From an uncultured Mycoplasmatota bacterium (GTDB lineage Bacteria > Bacillota_I > Bacilli_A > RF39 > UBA660): a stretch of 33,647 nucleotides of DNA. Position 1 is the first letter of the stretch. Every line of letters starts with the position of its first letter. The stretch is taken from contig CAMOYX010000005.1 in assembly GCA_946630615.1 (NCBI GenBank), positions 1 to 33,647 on the forward strand, written 5' to 3'. Positions 13,646 to 22,450 of this stretch are shown one piece after another. A model generated the notes under the pieces. It saw only the letters and a list, made by a program, of their open reading frames with translations, made no database searches and was not told the origin of the DNA. A program made the translations under genes and the position numbers.

Positions 13646-14086
13646 TTAGTTTTCTTCTTCTTCGTCACTTACAACAACAAAATCTTTTAAATCGTCATCA
13701 GTAGTATCGTTGTTTTCAGCGTCATCAACATCTTCATAAATTGAAGAATCATCATCTTCAATTTCATCTTCCATACTATCTTCATCAGAATAATCATAAT
13801 CATATTCATCATCGTCATCATCAATTACGATTTTTTCTGACTTTCTAGTTCTTAAATCAAAATATCCTTTGTCTAACATTACAAATCTCTTATCAGTAGC
13901 AAGCATTTCAAAGAAGTCAGCTACTTGATCTTCAAAAGCATCTTCGCCTAAACCAAGTAATTCACAGATTTTCATAAACATATCTGTTAATTTCATTTTC
14001 TTATTACTTTCTTCTAATAGTTTGTATGCTATAGCATCATAGCTCATTAATTCTAATTCTTCTCTTGGTATGTCTTTTAATTTCAT
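13646..14086 (-). CDS. rpoE: RNA polymerase delta subunit
   Basis: A 146-aa protein. Residues ~1-85 form the HARE-HTH domain (MSYDAIAYKLLEES, MKLTDMFMKICELLG, RFVMLDKGYFDLR). The last ~60 residues are an Asp/Glu-rich disordered tail that helps polymerase release nucleic acid and sharpens promoter choice. This gene is confined to Bacilli and close relatives, which supports the taxonomic call. It starts after AAGGAGAT and follows argS, as in B. subtilis. Confidence 0.95.
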   Translation of the reverse strand: MKLKDIPREELELMSYDAIAYKLLEESNKKMKLTDMFMKICELLGLGEDAFEDQVADFFEMLATDKRFVMLDKGYFDLRTRKSEKIVIDDDDDEYDYDYSDEDSMEDEIEDDDSSIYEDVDDAENNDTTDDDLKDFVVVSDEEEEN

Positions 14087-14100
14087 ATAAATATCTCCTT

Positions 14101-15789
14101 TTACATCTTAGTTGGTATATCTATTATTAATAAATTAAGCATTTCTTTTAATACTTTATTAGTTAATGTTAATAGTAATAGCCAATTATCCTTTTTTTCC
14201 TTATCTTCTAAGCCATTTATACGGTTAGCTTCATAGAATTGACTTGCTTTCATAGCCACTTCAAATAAATAACTTCCTAGCACTGATGGCATTCTTGAAT
14301 TTAAAGCATTATTAAATACATTACATAGATTTAATAATTTAATTCTTAAATCTCTGTCAAAAGCATTATATATGTCATTATTAAATGAATCAATATCTAA
14401 TTTTTCATTATTTAAAATCTTATTAATTCTTAAATATGTATAAAGTAAATATGGTCCTGTTTTTCCATGAATTTCAGAAAACTTACTTATATCAAATATA
14501 TAATCCTTTTCTCTATTATTTTGTAAGTCAGCATACTTAATAATAGCGTTAGTAATTATATCTAAATCACTTTCACTCATTTCTTCATTCTTGCTATTTG
14601 ATTTTAAAAATGATTCTTTAACTTCCTTAAATAAATCATCTAATTTAGGAGCATCTCCTTTTCTTGTTTTAAAAGGTTTTCCATCTACTCCATTTACAGT
14701 ACCATATCCTAAATGTTCATATGAAATATCATATCCCATTTTCTTAGCTACTCTAAATAATGATTCAAAATGCATATGTTGTCTTAAATCAGTTACATAA
14801 AGCATATGAGTAGGATTATAATCTTCCATTCTTTGTTCTATAGTTGCTAAATCTGTAGAACTATATAAATATGCTCCATTACTCTTTTGAAAAATAAATG
14901 GTGGCATTTCATTATGGTCATTATCTTCTTTTACATCAACTACTTTAGCACCTTGAGAATCATATAATAAGCCTTTTTCATTTAACTTATCAGTAACTCT
15001 ATCTAAATATTTATAAGAGTCTGATTCTCCATACCATAAATCAAAGTTAACATCTAAGAATCTATATATTCTTAAAATATCTTCTCCAGAAATATCTCTT
15101 ATCTTTTTAAAGTATTCATTGTATTCTTTATTACCATCTTGTAAGTCTTTAGTTATTTGTTCACATATTTTTTTTACTTCTTCATCTTCTTTACATAAAC
15201 CTGACATTTCAGGATATACTTTTTCTAAGATATCTAAAGTAATATTATCAATAGAAATATTATACTTTTTAAGTCCATAGATAACTTGACCTATTTGTAA
15301 TCCATAATCACCTAAATGAACATCAGAAATAACTTTATTACCTGCATAAAGTAAAATTCTTTTAATAGATTCACCAATTATTGCACTTCTTAAATGTCCT
15401 ACATGTAAAGGTTTAGCTATATTTGGTCCACCATAATCAATTACATAAGTATCTTTATTATCTAAATTAATATTAAACTTAGGTTTAGAAAGCATTTCAT
15501 TTAATGCTTCATTAATAAATTCATTACTTAAAGTAAAATTAATAAATCCAGGCTTAGCAAATTCAATTTTAGAAAAACTATTATAATTAAGTTCATTTAA
15601 TTTATTAGTTATCTCTTCGCCTATAACTATAGGATTATTATGTAATTCTTTTGCTAAACTAAATACACCATTATATTGATAATCAGCTAATTCTGGTCTA
15701 TTAGAAACCACTACAGATATATTATCAGTAGGATAATCTAACTCTATTAAAGCTTTCTTTATTGCTTCTACTATCTTATTTTCTATCAT
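14101..15789 (-). CDS. argS: Arginyl-tRNA synthetase
   Basis: A 562-aa class I synthetase. The HIGH-type motif appears as HVGHLRSAI (~residue 133), and the KMSK position carries the ArgRS-type loop GKPFKTRKGDAP. The N-terminal Add1 domain (~1-110) binds the tRNA D-loop, and the C-terminal DALR anticodon domain (~445-562) ends at the protein's C-terminus. Its ribosome site AGGAG lies inside the last codons of the DUF1934 gene one base upstream, so the two are coupled. Confidence 0.97.
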   Translation of the reverse strand: MIENKIVEAIKKALIELDYPTDNISVVVSNRPELADYQYNGVFSLAKELHNNPIVIGEEITNKLNELNYNSFSKIEFAKPGFINFTLSNEFINEALNEMLSKPKFNINLDNKDTYVIDYGGPNIAKPLHVGHLRSAIIGESIKRILLYAGNKVISDVHLGDYGLQIGQVIYGLKKYNISIDNITLDILEKVYPEMSGLCKEDEEVKKICEQITKDLQDGNKEYNEYFKKIRDISGEDILRIYRFLDVNFDLWYGESDSYKYLDRVTDKLNEKGLLYDSQGAKVVDVKEDNDHNEMPPFIFQKSNGAYLYSSTDLATIEQRMEDYNPTHMLYVTDLRQHMHFESLFRVAKKMGYDISYEHLGYGTVNGVDGKPFKTRKGDAPKLDDLFKEVKESFLKSNSKNEEMSESDLDIITNAIIKYADLQNNREKDYIFDISKFSEIHGKTGPYLLYTYLRINKILNNEKLDIDSFNNDIYNAFDRDLRIKLLNLCNVFNNALNSRMPSVLGSYLFEVAMKASQFYEANRINGLEDKEKKDNWLLLLTLTNKVLKEMLNLLIIDIPTKM

Positions 15790-15790
15790 A

Positions 15791-16129
15791 TTATTCTCCT
15801 AGCTCAATAACTAACTCAACAGGATCCTCTTCGCTCTCTAGTTGATAAGCTAAATGAATTGAATTTTTATTCTTTAATAGATTAGCATATTCTACCTCTA
15901 TATTCAAGAAGTAGTGCTCCTTTTTAAGTGTTAGTTCACACTCTTTATTTTTTATATTTAAAAAGAAAGAATATTCTTTATTTTCTCTTATAAAAGTATC
16001 ATTATTAAGATCTAATAAATGTTCCATATCATCAATAAAAAAGTGTATTTTATTATTCACTTTATTACAATCAATATTTAAATATTCTTTAGTTTCTTTA
16101 CTAGATGTAATTTTAATATTAGAAAACAT
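15791..16129 (-). CDS. DUF1934 (YwiB-like) beta-barrel protein
   Basis: A 112-aa protein of alternating beta strands ending with a lipocalin-like pattern (SIHLAYQLESEEDPVELVIELGE). Length, fold pattern and position immediately before argS and rpoE match B. subtilis YwiB (DUF1934), whose function is unknown. The ribosome site GAGGTG is the 3' arm of a hairpin (CACCTC, six bases, GAGGTG) that ends 5 nt before ATG, so initiation may be regulated. Confidence 0.8.
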   Translation of the reverse strand: MFSNIKITSSKETKEYLNIDCNKVNNKIHFFIDDMEHLLDLNNDTFIRENKEYSFFLNIKNKECELTLKKEHYFLNIEVEYANLLKNKNSIHLAYQLESEEDPVELVIELGE

Positions 16130-16134
16130 AAAAA

Positions 16135-16152
16135 CACCTCTTTTTCGAGGTG
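16135..16152 (-). promoter_or_regulatory. Hairpin sequestering the ribosome site of the DUF1934-argS unit
   Basis: CACCTC pairs with GAGGTG across six bases, then five T and the ATG. The 3' arm is the only Shine-Dalgarno candidate. A TATAAT-like sequence just upstream suggests a transcript starting close to or within the 5' arm. Confidence 0.5.
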
Positions 16153-16160
16153 ATTATATT

Positions 16161-16183
16161 AAAAAAAATCTTGCAATGCAAGA
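16161..16183 (-). terminator. Terminator of noc
   Basis: TCTTGCA and GCAAGA-type arms with eight T on the minus strand, one base after the noc stop codon. Confidence 0.8.
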
Positions 16184-16184
16184 C

Positions 16185-17378
16185 TTATTTATTTTCAGAA
16201 ATATTTAATGTCATTTGATAAGAACCATCTAATGGTATTTCATCTAATTTAACATTAAATCCTTTTTGATTCATACTATCAACAAAAGCTCTTACTTCAT
16301 TAATAGCAGAACCTAAATCTAAATGATTTTGTTGCTTTAAATTATTTAAATAATTAGGATCTAAAATATTAACTGTATCCATTGGATTAAATACTGGAGT
16401 TTCATTCTTAACTTCTAAAATACTATTATTTGGAGAAATATTTGTAATAGGAGCTTCTTGAATAACATTTGGAGTAGCAACTTCTTGTATATTATTAGCT
16501 ACTGGAGTAATTTCATCATCACTATCTAATACATCTATATCATTAGTATTAACTGATTCAACTGTATTAGCTCCAAAAGGATTATTCATACTCATATCAG
16601 TTGGATTTTCTTCTAAGAAATTAAAGAATTTATTTGTAGCACTAACTGGTTCTGGATTAACATTAGTTGCTTCTATATTATTTTGTACTTCGTTATTTAC
16701 TTCTATATTATTATTCACTGATATTACCTCATTTAAATTAGTTTGTTCACTAACATTCTCTAAAGGAGTTGATTCTTCTCCCTTTTCACTCTTAATTGCC
16801 ATATCTAGTTGTCTAACTGTCATTCTCTTAGAAATAATTTTCTTTAACCATGCACCCTGTTCTTCTTTAGGTAAAGCAAGTAAGCTTCTAGCATGTCTTT
16901 CACTTATCTTTTCTTCAAGTAAGGCATCTTGAACTTCAGGAGCTAAATTTAAAAGTCTTAATTTATTTGCAATTGAACTTTGACTAACACCCATCTTTTC
17001 AGCTAAAGATTCTTGAGTTAAATATCCTCTATCAAGTAATGATTTATATGATTTAGCTTCTTCAATTGGTGTTAAGTTTCTTCTTTGAATATTTTCTACT
17101 AAAGCAACTTCAGCACTTTCATTATCGTTTAAATCTGAAATAATAGCTGGTACTTTTCTTAAACCTGCCATAGTAGCAGCTTTATATCTTCTTTCACCTG
17201 CAATAATTTCAAATTTATCTCCCAGTCTTCTAAGTACTAAAGGTTGAATAATTCCATGTTCTTTAATAGATTCAGAAAGTTCTTTTAATCCTTCTTCATC
17301 AAATGCTAATCTAGGTTGAAATCTATTAGGTATAATATCTTCGATTGCAACTTGTAAAACTTTTTCTTCAGTTTTCAT
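16185..17378 (-). CDS. noc: Nucleoid occlusion protein Noc (ParB-family CTPase), long-linker form
   Basis: A 397-aa ParB/Noc clamp. The N-terminal domain (~8-105) has the CTP-binding motifs GERRYKA (61-67) and ENIQRR (95-100). The HTH domain (~115-195) includes SQSSIANKLRLLN and KISERHARSL. Comparison with the published ParB/Noc specificity positions gives Q133, K139 and R161 as in Noc, and N144 where Noc has Lys. A Noc identity also fits the two ATTTCCCGGGAAAT sites nearby and the position next to rsmG. Residues ~200-340 are an Asn/Glu/Pro-rich linker absent from B. subtilis Noc. The C-terminal dimer domain is ~341-397. No N-terminal amphipathic membrane helix is present. No parA or second parB follows. 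The start has AAAGGGG upstream. Confidence 0.88.
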   Translation of the reverse strand: MKTEEKVLQVAIEDIIPNRFQPRLAFDEEGLKELSESIKEHGIIQPLVLRRLGDKFEIIAGERRYKAATMAGLRKVPAIISDLNDNESAEVALVENIQRRNLTPIEEAKSYKSLLDRGYLTQESLAEKMGVSQSSIANKLRLLNLAPEVQDALLEEKISERHARSLLALPKEEQGAWLKKIISKRMTVRQLDMAIKSEKGEESTPLENVSEQTNLNEVISVNNNIEVNNEVQNNIEATNVNPEPVSATNKFFNFLEENPTDMSMNNPFGANTVESVNTNDIDVLDSDDEITPVANNIQEVATPNVIQEAPITNISPNNSILEVKNETPVFNPMDTVNILDPNYLNNLKQQNHLDLGSAINEVRAFVDSMNQKGFNVKLDEIPLDGSYQMTLNISENK

Positions 17379-17453
17379 TATTAATCAGCCCCTTTATGCC
17401 TATTTTATCTAAAAAACATTTTATCAATTTTTAATCAATTTATCAATAGAATA

Positions 17454-17477
17454 AAATTATTTCCCGGGAAATAATTT
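17454..17477. promoter_or_regulatory. Noc-binding site (NBS) between noc and rsmG
   Basis: ATTTCCCGGGAAAT (17459..17472), the known B. subtilis Noc-binding sequence, sits at the centre of a perfect 24-bp palindrome. It is one of very few GC-rich hexamers in this intergenic DNA. It lies about 75 bp upstream of noc, so autoregulation is possible. Confidence 0.88.
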
Positions 17478-17481
17478 ACAT

Positions 17482-17510
17482 AAAAAAAGCCTATTTTAAA
17501 GGCCTTTTTT
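17482..17510. terminator. Bidirectional terminator at the rsmG stop
   Basis: AAAAAAAGCCT pairs with AGGCCTTTTTTT with one bulged C. The rsmG TAG stop is in the loop side of the hairpin. Confidence 0.7.
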
Positions 17511-18207
17511 TAATATCAGCATACTTTCTTGGATACTTATTTGATATTTCTTTTACTTTTTTTATTTTAAGTAATGTTCTATTTCCAGCATCAAATGGTA
17601 AGTTAAATTCTTTTTTCTCTTCTAATTCTACTTCTAATACTCTAAAAGCTGATTTAGCATTTTCTAATTCTTCATCTACATTACCTTTCATAGCTATCAT
17701 TACTCCACCTATTTTAACTAAAGGTAAGTTCATTTCCATTAAAATTCTAAGTTCAGCAACTGCTCTAGAAGTAACTATATCAAAGAAATCTCTATAATCA
17801 CTTGTTAATTCCTCTACTCTACCTAAAATAAATTCTACATTATTAATATTTAATTTCTTAACACATTCTTTTAAGAAAGTTATTTTTTTATTATTAGAAT
17901 CTAATAAAGTAACTTTAAGTGTAGGATAGCATATTGCTAGTACTAATCCTGGAAAACCAGCACCGGTACCTACATCAAGTAATGTTTTATTATTGAAATC
18001 CATTACTTTAGTAATAGTTAAAGAATCATAAAAATGTTTTAAATATACATCATTAATGTCTCTTATAGCTGTTAAATTAGTATGAGTATTATATTCTAAT
18101 AGAAAGTTAGCATAGATTTCTAATTTATCTAACATATCATTAGTTAAATTAATATTTATTTTATTAAGTTCACTTACAAATACTTCTCTATTCATTATCT
18201 TTTCCAT
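17491..18207 (-). CDS. rsmG: 16S rRNA m7G527 methyltransferase
   Basis: A 238-aa SAM methyltransferase (GidB) acting on G527 of 16S rRNA; its loss gives low-level streptomycin resistance in other bacteria. LLDVGTGAGFPGL (~residue 75) is the SAM loop, followed by VTLLDSNNKKITFL and FDIVTSRAVAEL, all family hallmarks. It overlaps the end of mnmG by 20 nt; the start may instead be the second ATG (MNREVF), five codons in. The mnmG-rsmG-noc order matches B. subtilis. Confidence 0.96.
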   Translation of the reverse strand: MEKIMNREVFVSELNKININLTNDMLDKLEIYANFLLEYNTHTNLTAIRDINDVYLKHFYDSLTITKVMDFNNKTLLDVGTGAGFPGLVLAICYPTLKVTLLDSNNKKITFLKECVKKLNINNVEFILGRVEELTSDYRDFFDIVTSRAVAELRILMEMNLPLVKIGGVMIAMKGNVDEELENAKSAFRVLEVELEEKKEFNLPFDAGNRTLLKIKKVKEISNKYPRKYADIKKRPLK

Positions 18208-20062
18208 ATTCTTTCTTTAAATACACAGATAATATAGAAATATCTGAAGGATTAACACCAGATATTCTAGTTGCTTGAGCAATAGAAACTGGTCTTACTT
18301 TTTCAAGTTTTTGTCTTGCCTCAGAAGCTAAATTACCTACCTTACTATAATCTATATCTTCAGGTATCTTCTTATCTTCTAGCTTCTTAAACTTTTCTAT
18401 TTCTTTATTCATTTTCTTAATATAACCTTCATATTTAGTAATAATTTCTAATTCTTCCTTAATATCATCATCATAAGGAATACGAGCAAACTTAGATAAG
18501 AAATCAAGTGTTATCTCTGGTCTTTTTAATAAATCATAGAATGATTCAGTAATAACTGGAACTACCATATTATTATCTTCAAATACTTTTCTAACTTCAG
18601 AAGTTATTTTTAACTTAGTATCTTTTAAGTAATTACTACATTCTTCTATCTTATTTTTTCTATTTAAATAATTATTATATTGCTCTTCAGATATACTTCC
18701 AACTTCATGAGCATATTCTCTTAAACGTAAGTCTGCATTATCATGTCTTAATACTAATCTAAACTCTGCTCTACTAGTAAGCATTCTATAAGGTTCATGA
18801 GTTCCTTTAGTTACTAAATCATCTATTAATACACCAATATATGCATCGCTTCTCTTAAGTATTAAAGGTTCTTTATCTTCTAATTTTAAAGAAGCATTAA
18901 TACCTGCAATAATACCTTGTCCAGCAGCTTCTTCATAACCTGAAGTACCATTTATTTGACCAGCTGTAAACAAATTTTCTATGACTTTATTTTCTAAACT
19001 TGGTTTAATTTGTAAAGGATCTATTGCATCATATTCAATAGCATAAGCGTATTTAGTTATAACAGCATTCTCTAATCCTTCCAAACTGTGTACCATCTTA
19101 TCTTGTATGTCTCTTGGCATAGAAGTACTAAATCCTTGTAAATACCAATCATCATAATATAAAGACTCTGGTTCTAAGAATAATTGATGTCTTTCTTTAT
19201 CTTTAAATCTTACTAATTTATCCTCTATAGATGGACAGTATCTTGGTCCAACACCTGTTACATATCCTCCATACATAGCAGACTTATCTAAATTATTTAA
19301 TATTAATTCATGAGTATTTTTGTTTGTATAAATTAAATAACATCTTTCTTGTTCACTTGGTTTATAAGTAGCTGGATAATCATGTGAGAAAGTCCATATT
19401 CTTTCATCACCAAATTCTTCTTGCATCTTAGAAAAATCTATAGAAGAAGCTTTAATTCTTTGAGGAGTACCAGTTTTTAATCTTTGAATAGTAATTCCAT
19501 TCTTAGCTAAATTATCAGATAAGTGATTACTTCTTCTTTCTCCATGAGGTCCACCTGGATTATTTTCTGATCCTACTAAAATATTAGCTTTTAAATATGT
19601 ACCTGTAGTTAAAATAACTTCTTTAGAAGTTATTTTTTTACCATCTTCTAAGATAACTCCTTCAACCTTATTATCATTTATAATAAGATCTTCTACCATA
19701 CCTTCAATAACATCTAAATTAGGCATCTTATCTAAATATTCTTGCATATTCTTTGGATAAGTAACTTTATCAGCTTGGCATCTTAAACTTCTAACAGCAG
19801 GTCCTTTAGAATTATTAAGCATTTTAATTTGGAAATGACTTCTATCAGCCATCACACCCATTAAACCACCTAATGCATCTATTTCTCTTACTATTACACC
19901 TTTAGATGTACCACCTATAGCTGGATTACATGGCATATCACCAATATTTTTCTTATTAATAGTTATTAAAGCAGTCTTATGTCCTTTGAAAGCAGATATA
20001 TGTGCTGCTTCAATACCAGCATGTCCACCACCTACTACAATTATTTCATAATCAAAATTCAT
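18188..20062 (-). CDS. mnmG: tRNA uridine-5-carboxymethylaminomethyl modification enzyme, FAD subunit
   Basis: A 624-aa GidA. With MnmE it builds cmnm5 on U34 of tRNAs that read NNA/NNG codons. The FAD dinucleotide fold GGGHAGIEAA starts at residue ~12. The GidA signatures GGTSKGVIVREIDALGG and GQINGTSGYEEAAGQG are intact, and so is the C-terminal helical domain that contacts MnmE. It starts 9 nt after the mnmE stop with AGGTG between them, so the pair is coupled. Confidence 0.97.
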   Translation of the reverse strand: MNFDYEIIVVGGGHAGIEAAHISAFKGHKTALITINKKNIGDMPCNPAIGGTSKGVIVREIDALGGLMGVMADRSHFQIKMLNNSKGPAVRSLRCQADKVTYPKNMQEYLDKMPNLDVIEGMVEDLIINDNKVEGVILEDGKKITSKEVILTTGTYLKANILVGSENNPGGPHGERRSNHLSDNLAKNGITIQRLKTGTPQRIKASSIDFSKMQEEFGDERIWTFSHDYPATYKPSEQERCYLIYTNKNTHELILNNLDKSAMYGGYVTGVGPRYCPSIEDKLVRFKDKERHQLFLEPESLYYDDWYLQGFSTSMPRDIQDKMVHSLEGLENAVITKYAYAIEYDAIDPLQIKPSLENKVIENLFTAGQINGTSGYEEAAGQGIIAGINASLKLEDKEPLILKRSDAYIGVLIDDLVTKGTHEPYRMLTSRAEFRLVLRHDNADLRLREYAHEVGSISEEQYNNYLNRKNKIEECSNYLKDTKLKITSEVRKVFEDNNMVVPVITESFYDLLKRPEITLDFLSKFARIPYDDDIKEELEIITKYEGYIKKMNKEIEKFKKLEDKKIPEDIDYSKVGNLASEARQKLEKVRPVSIAQATRISGVNPSDISILSVYLKKEYGKDNE

Positions 20063-20071
20063 ACATACACC

Positions 20072-21427
20072 TTACTTTCCAAGACAGAATCTAGCAAAAA
20101 TATTATCTACTAATTCATCTTCATAATATTTTCCAATTACTTTACCTAAGTTTTCCCAAGCTTCTCTAATATCTATAGCAAGCATATCAACTGGAATATC
20201 ATTATCATTTTCCTCAATAACATGCTTTATATCTTTTAAAGCTACCTTAGCTAAACTAATTTGTCTTGCATTAGATAGATATGTTAAGTCTTTACTACCC
20301 ATATCTATTAAATTAAATTCTTTAATTATTTCTTCTTTTAATTCATTAATACCTACATTATTTCTAGTACTTCCTATAATAATAGGTTTATTAATATTAT
20401 CTAAATCAATATTTTTATCTAAATCATTTTTATTTAAGAAAATAATAGCTTTCTTATCTTTAATAGATTCTAATAATTCTTTATCTTCTTTAGTTAATTT
20501 CTCATTACTATTTAAAACTAAGATTGTAATATCTGCCTTATTCATTTCTTCTATACTCTTCTTAACACCAATAGCTTCTACAACATCACTAGTTTCTCTA
20601 ATACCAGCAGTATCAATAAAATTAAATACAATCCCTTTATAATTAATTTGACCTTCAACAATATCTCTTGTTGTACCAGAAATATCAGTAACAATAGCTT
20701 TATCTTCTTCAATTAAAGTATTTAAAAGAGAACTTTTACCAACATTTGGTCTACCTACTATAGCAATATTAATTCCGTTTTTAATTAAAATACCATTTTC
20801 AGATTCTTTAATAATTCTATCTAACTCTATTTTAATATCACTCAATACAGGTCTAATATTTGATTTAGTAATTTGTAGTTCATCTTGATATTCAGGGTAA
20901 TCAATATTAACTTCAATGTTAGAAAGTAATTGAGCCATTTTTTCTCTTAAATTAGATATAAGTTTAGTTGTTTCTCCATTTAATGAATTTAAAGCCATTT
21001 TAGATTGTAAATCAGTCTTAGCTTCAATTAAATCTTCTACACCTTCAGCTTCCATTAAATTTATTCTTCCATTTAAATAAGCTTTTTTAGTAAATTCACC
21101 AGGTTCTGCAAGTCTTGCTCCATTACTTAGTAATAATTCTAAAATCTTATTAGTAGTAGCATAACCACCATGACAGTTAATCTCTACTACATCTTCCATA
21201 GTATATGTTTTAGGAGCTCTCATAAGCATAACTAAAACTTCATCTACAACATTATTACCATCTTTAATAAAACCATAATGAATTGTATGAGATTCTGCAG
21301 AAGAAAAATTTTTATTAGAAAAAATTTTTTCTACAATGCTAATAGCATCCTCACCAGATACTCTAACAATATTTATAGCACCAACCCCAATATTATTAGT
21401 AGAAATTGCAGCAATAGTATCATTCAT
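20072..21427 (-). CDS. mnmE: tRNA modification GTPase MnmE
   Basis: A 451-aa GTPase. The N-terminal formyl-THF binding domain spans ~1-118. The inserted G domain has G1 GRPNVGKS (225-232), G2 TTRD, G3 DTAGI and G4 NKND. The C-terminal helical domain ends in the family's CxGK (CLGK). It partners MnmG. A GGGAAGTG ribosome site precedes ATG. Upstream lies a second Noc-binding palindrome. Confidence 0.97.
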   Translation of the reverse strand: MNDTIAAISTNNIGVGAINIVRVSGEDAISIVEKIFSNKNFSSAESHTIHYGFIKDGNNVVDEVLVMLMRAPKTYTMEDVVEINCHGGYATTNKILELLLSNGARLAEPGEFTKKAYLNGRINLMEAEGVEDLIEAKTDLQSKMALNSLNGETTKLISNLREKMAQLLSNIEVNIDYPEYQDELQITKSNIRPVLSDIKIELDRIIKESENGILIKNGINIAIVGRPNVGKSSLLNTLIEEDKAIVTDISGTTRDIVEGQINYKGIVFNFIDTAGIRETSDVVEAIGVKKSIEEMNKADITILVLNSNEKLTKEDKELLESIKDKKAIIFLNKNDLDKNIDLDNINKPIIIGSTRNNVGINELKEEIIKEFNLIDMGSKDLTYLSNARQISLAKVALKDIKHVIEENDNDIPVDMLAIDIREAWENLGKVIGKYYEDELVDNIFARFCLGK

Positions 21428-21481
21428 ATGATCACTTCCCTCTTCGCGCGTATTATATCACTCTAAATTATAAAAAAAAAT

Positions 21482-21507
21482 AAAATTATTTCCCGGGAAA
21501 TAATTTT
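21482..21507. promoter_or_regulatory. Noc-binding site (NBS) upstream of mnmE
   Basis: ATTTCCCGGGAAAT (21488..21501) centred in a perfect 26-bp palindrome. It shares the same flanks (AAATT on one side, AATTT on the other) as the site at 17454, so ten flanking bases beyond the 14-mer are also conserved. Confidence 0.88.
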
Positions 21508-21540
21508 TATTTAAAAATATTTTTTTGAAAAAAATTTTTT

Positions 21541-21750
21541 CTAATATTTTTTTTCTAATTCTTTAAATAATAATTTTTTATAATTAATTATTTCTACAGC
21601 ATTCTCATGATGTAAAGATGGAAAAGTAAGTTCTAATGATTCCACTTCACTTAAACCATTTTTTAAATAATAATTATATTTCTTATTATTTTGAATAACT
21701 TTCAAAATTTTCTTTAAAAATATTAAATTTTGTTTTGACAACCGACACAT
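21541..21750 (-). CDS. Small Lys/Asn-rich protein, unknown
   Basis: A 69-aa protein starting MCRLSKQNLIFLKKILKVI after AAAGGAG, which is a good ribosome site; the ORF track start ten codons earlier has none. It is predicted helical, with a mid-section LSEVESLELTFPSLHHENAVEII. It has no recognised family. It occupies the gap between jag and mnmE, where B. subtilis has no gene. The frame is short and AT-rich, so I hold it as probable rather than certain. Confidence 0.5.
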   Translation of the reverse strand: MCRLSKQNLIFLKKILKVIQNNKKYNYYLKNGLSEVESLELTFPSLHHENAVEIINYKKLLFKELEKKY

Positions 21751-21812
21751 ATTATCTCCTTTGTAGTAATTATTATACATTAATTAATTTATTAGTCAAA
21801 AAAAGAAGTAAA

Positions 21813-22442
21813 TTACTCATCTACTTCTTCTTTATTTTTTTTAGCTTCATATCTAACAACAATATGTCTATTTGGTTCTTCACCTTCACTATTAGATGAA
21901 ATATTTTTAAATTTAGCTAATCTATTATGAATTATTCTTCTTTCATAACTGTTCATATTATCCATATGAATTTCAAAATGAGTCTTTTGAACTTCTCTAG
22001 CAGTTTTAACAGCTAATCTTTCTAAAGCAGCTTGTCTCTTTTCCTTATAATTAGAAACGTCTAAAACTACTTTAATACCTTCATTCCATTCATTAAATAA
22101 TTTAGTTCTAACTAAAGTTTCTAATGCTTTTAATGTTCTTCCTTCATAACCTATTAATATAGAGTTATTATCAGAATACATTACTACATATATAGCATCA
22201 TCTCTAACACTTGATTCAAAGTTTTCTATTGTAACTCCTAATGGTTCAACCATTTGTTTTAGAAACTCTTTAACATCACTTATTAATTCATCATATGAAG
22301 TTGCTACAACTTTATATGTAGATGCTTTAAATAGTTTTCCTTTAATTAATTCACTTTTATAAATTATTTTTTCTGTATGTAATTGATTCTTAGCATTTTC
22401 AATTGCTTCTAATTCTGTTTTTGCTTCTACTACTACTGCCAT
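21813..22442 (-). CDS. khpB: RNA-binding protein KhpB (Jag)
   Basis: About 209 aa. It has a short Jag-N domain (AVVVEAKTELEAIENA...), then a KH domain with the GxxG loop (ILIGYEGRTLKALE), and an R3H domain (NSYERRIIHNRLAKF). In streptococci it pairs with KhpA and affects elongation and division. The ORF track uses a GTG overlapping the yidC stop. The ATG at 22442 aligns with the family start, but the ribosome site is poor either way, so coupling to yidC is likely. Confidence 0.92.
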   Translation of the reverse strand: MAVVVEAKTELEAIENAKNQLHTEKIIYKSELIKGKLFKASTYKVVATSYDELISDVKEFLKQMVEPLGVTIENFESSVRDDAIYVVMYSDNNSILIGYEGRTLKALETLVRTKLFNEWNEGIKVVLDVSNYKEKRQAALERLAVKTAREVQKTHFEIHMDNMNSYERRIIHNRLAKFKNISSNSEGEEPNRHIVVRYEAKKNKEEVDE

Positions 22443-22450
22443 ATTATTCA

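Noticed and set aside
16185-17378. Calling this gene parB/spo0J
   Set aside because: The HTH has the Noc-type Gln, Lys and Arg, exact Noc-binding palindromes lie nearby, rsmG is adjacent as for noc, and there is no parA or parS in the window.
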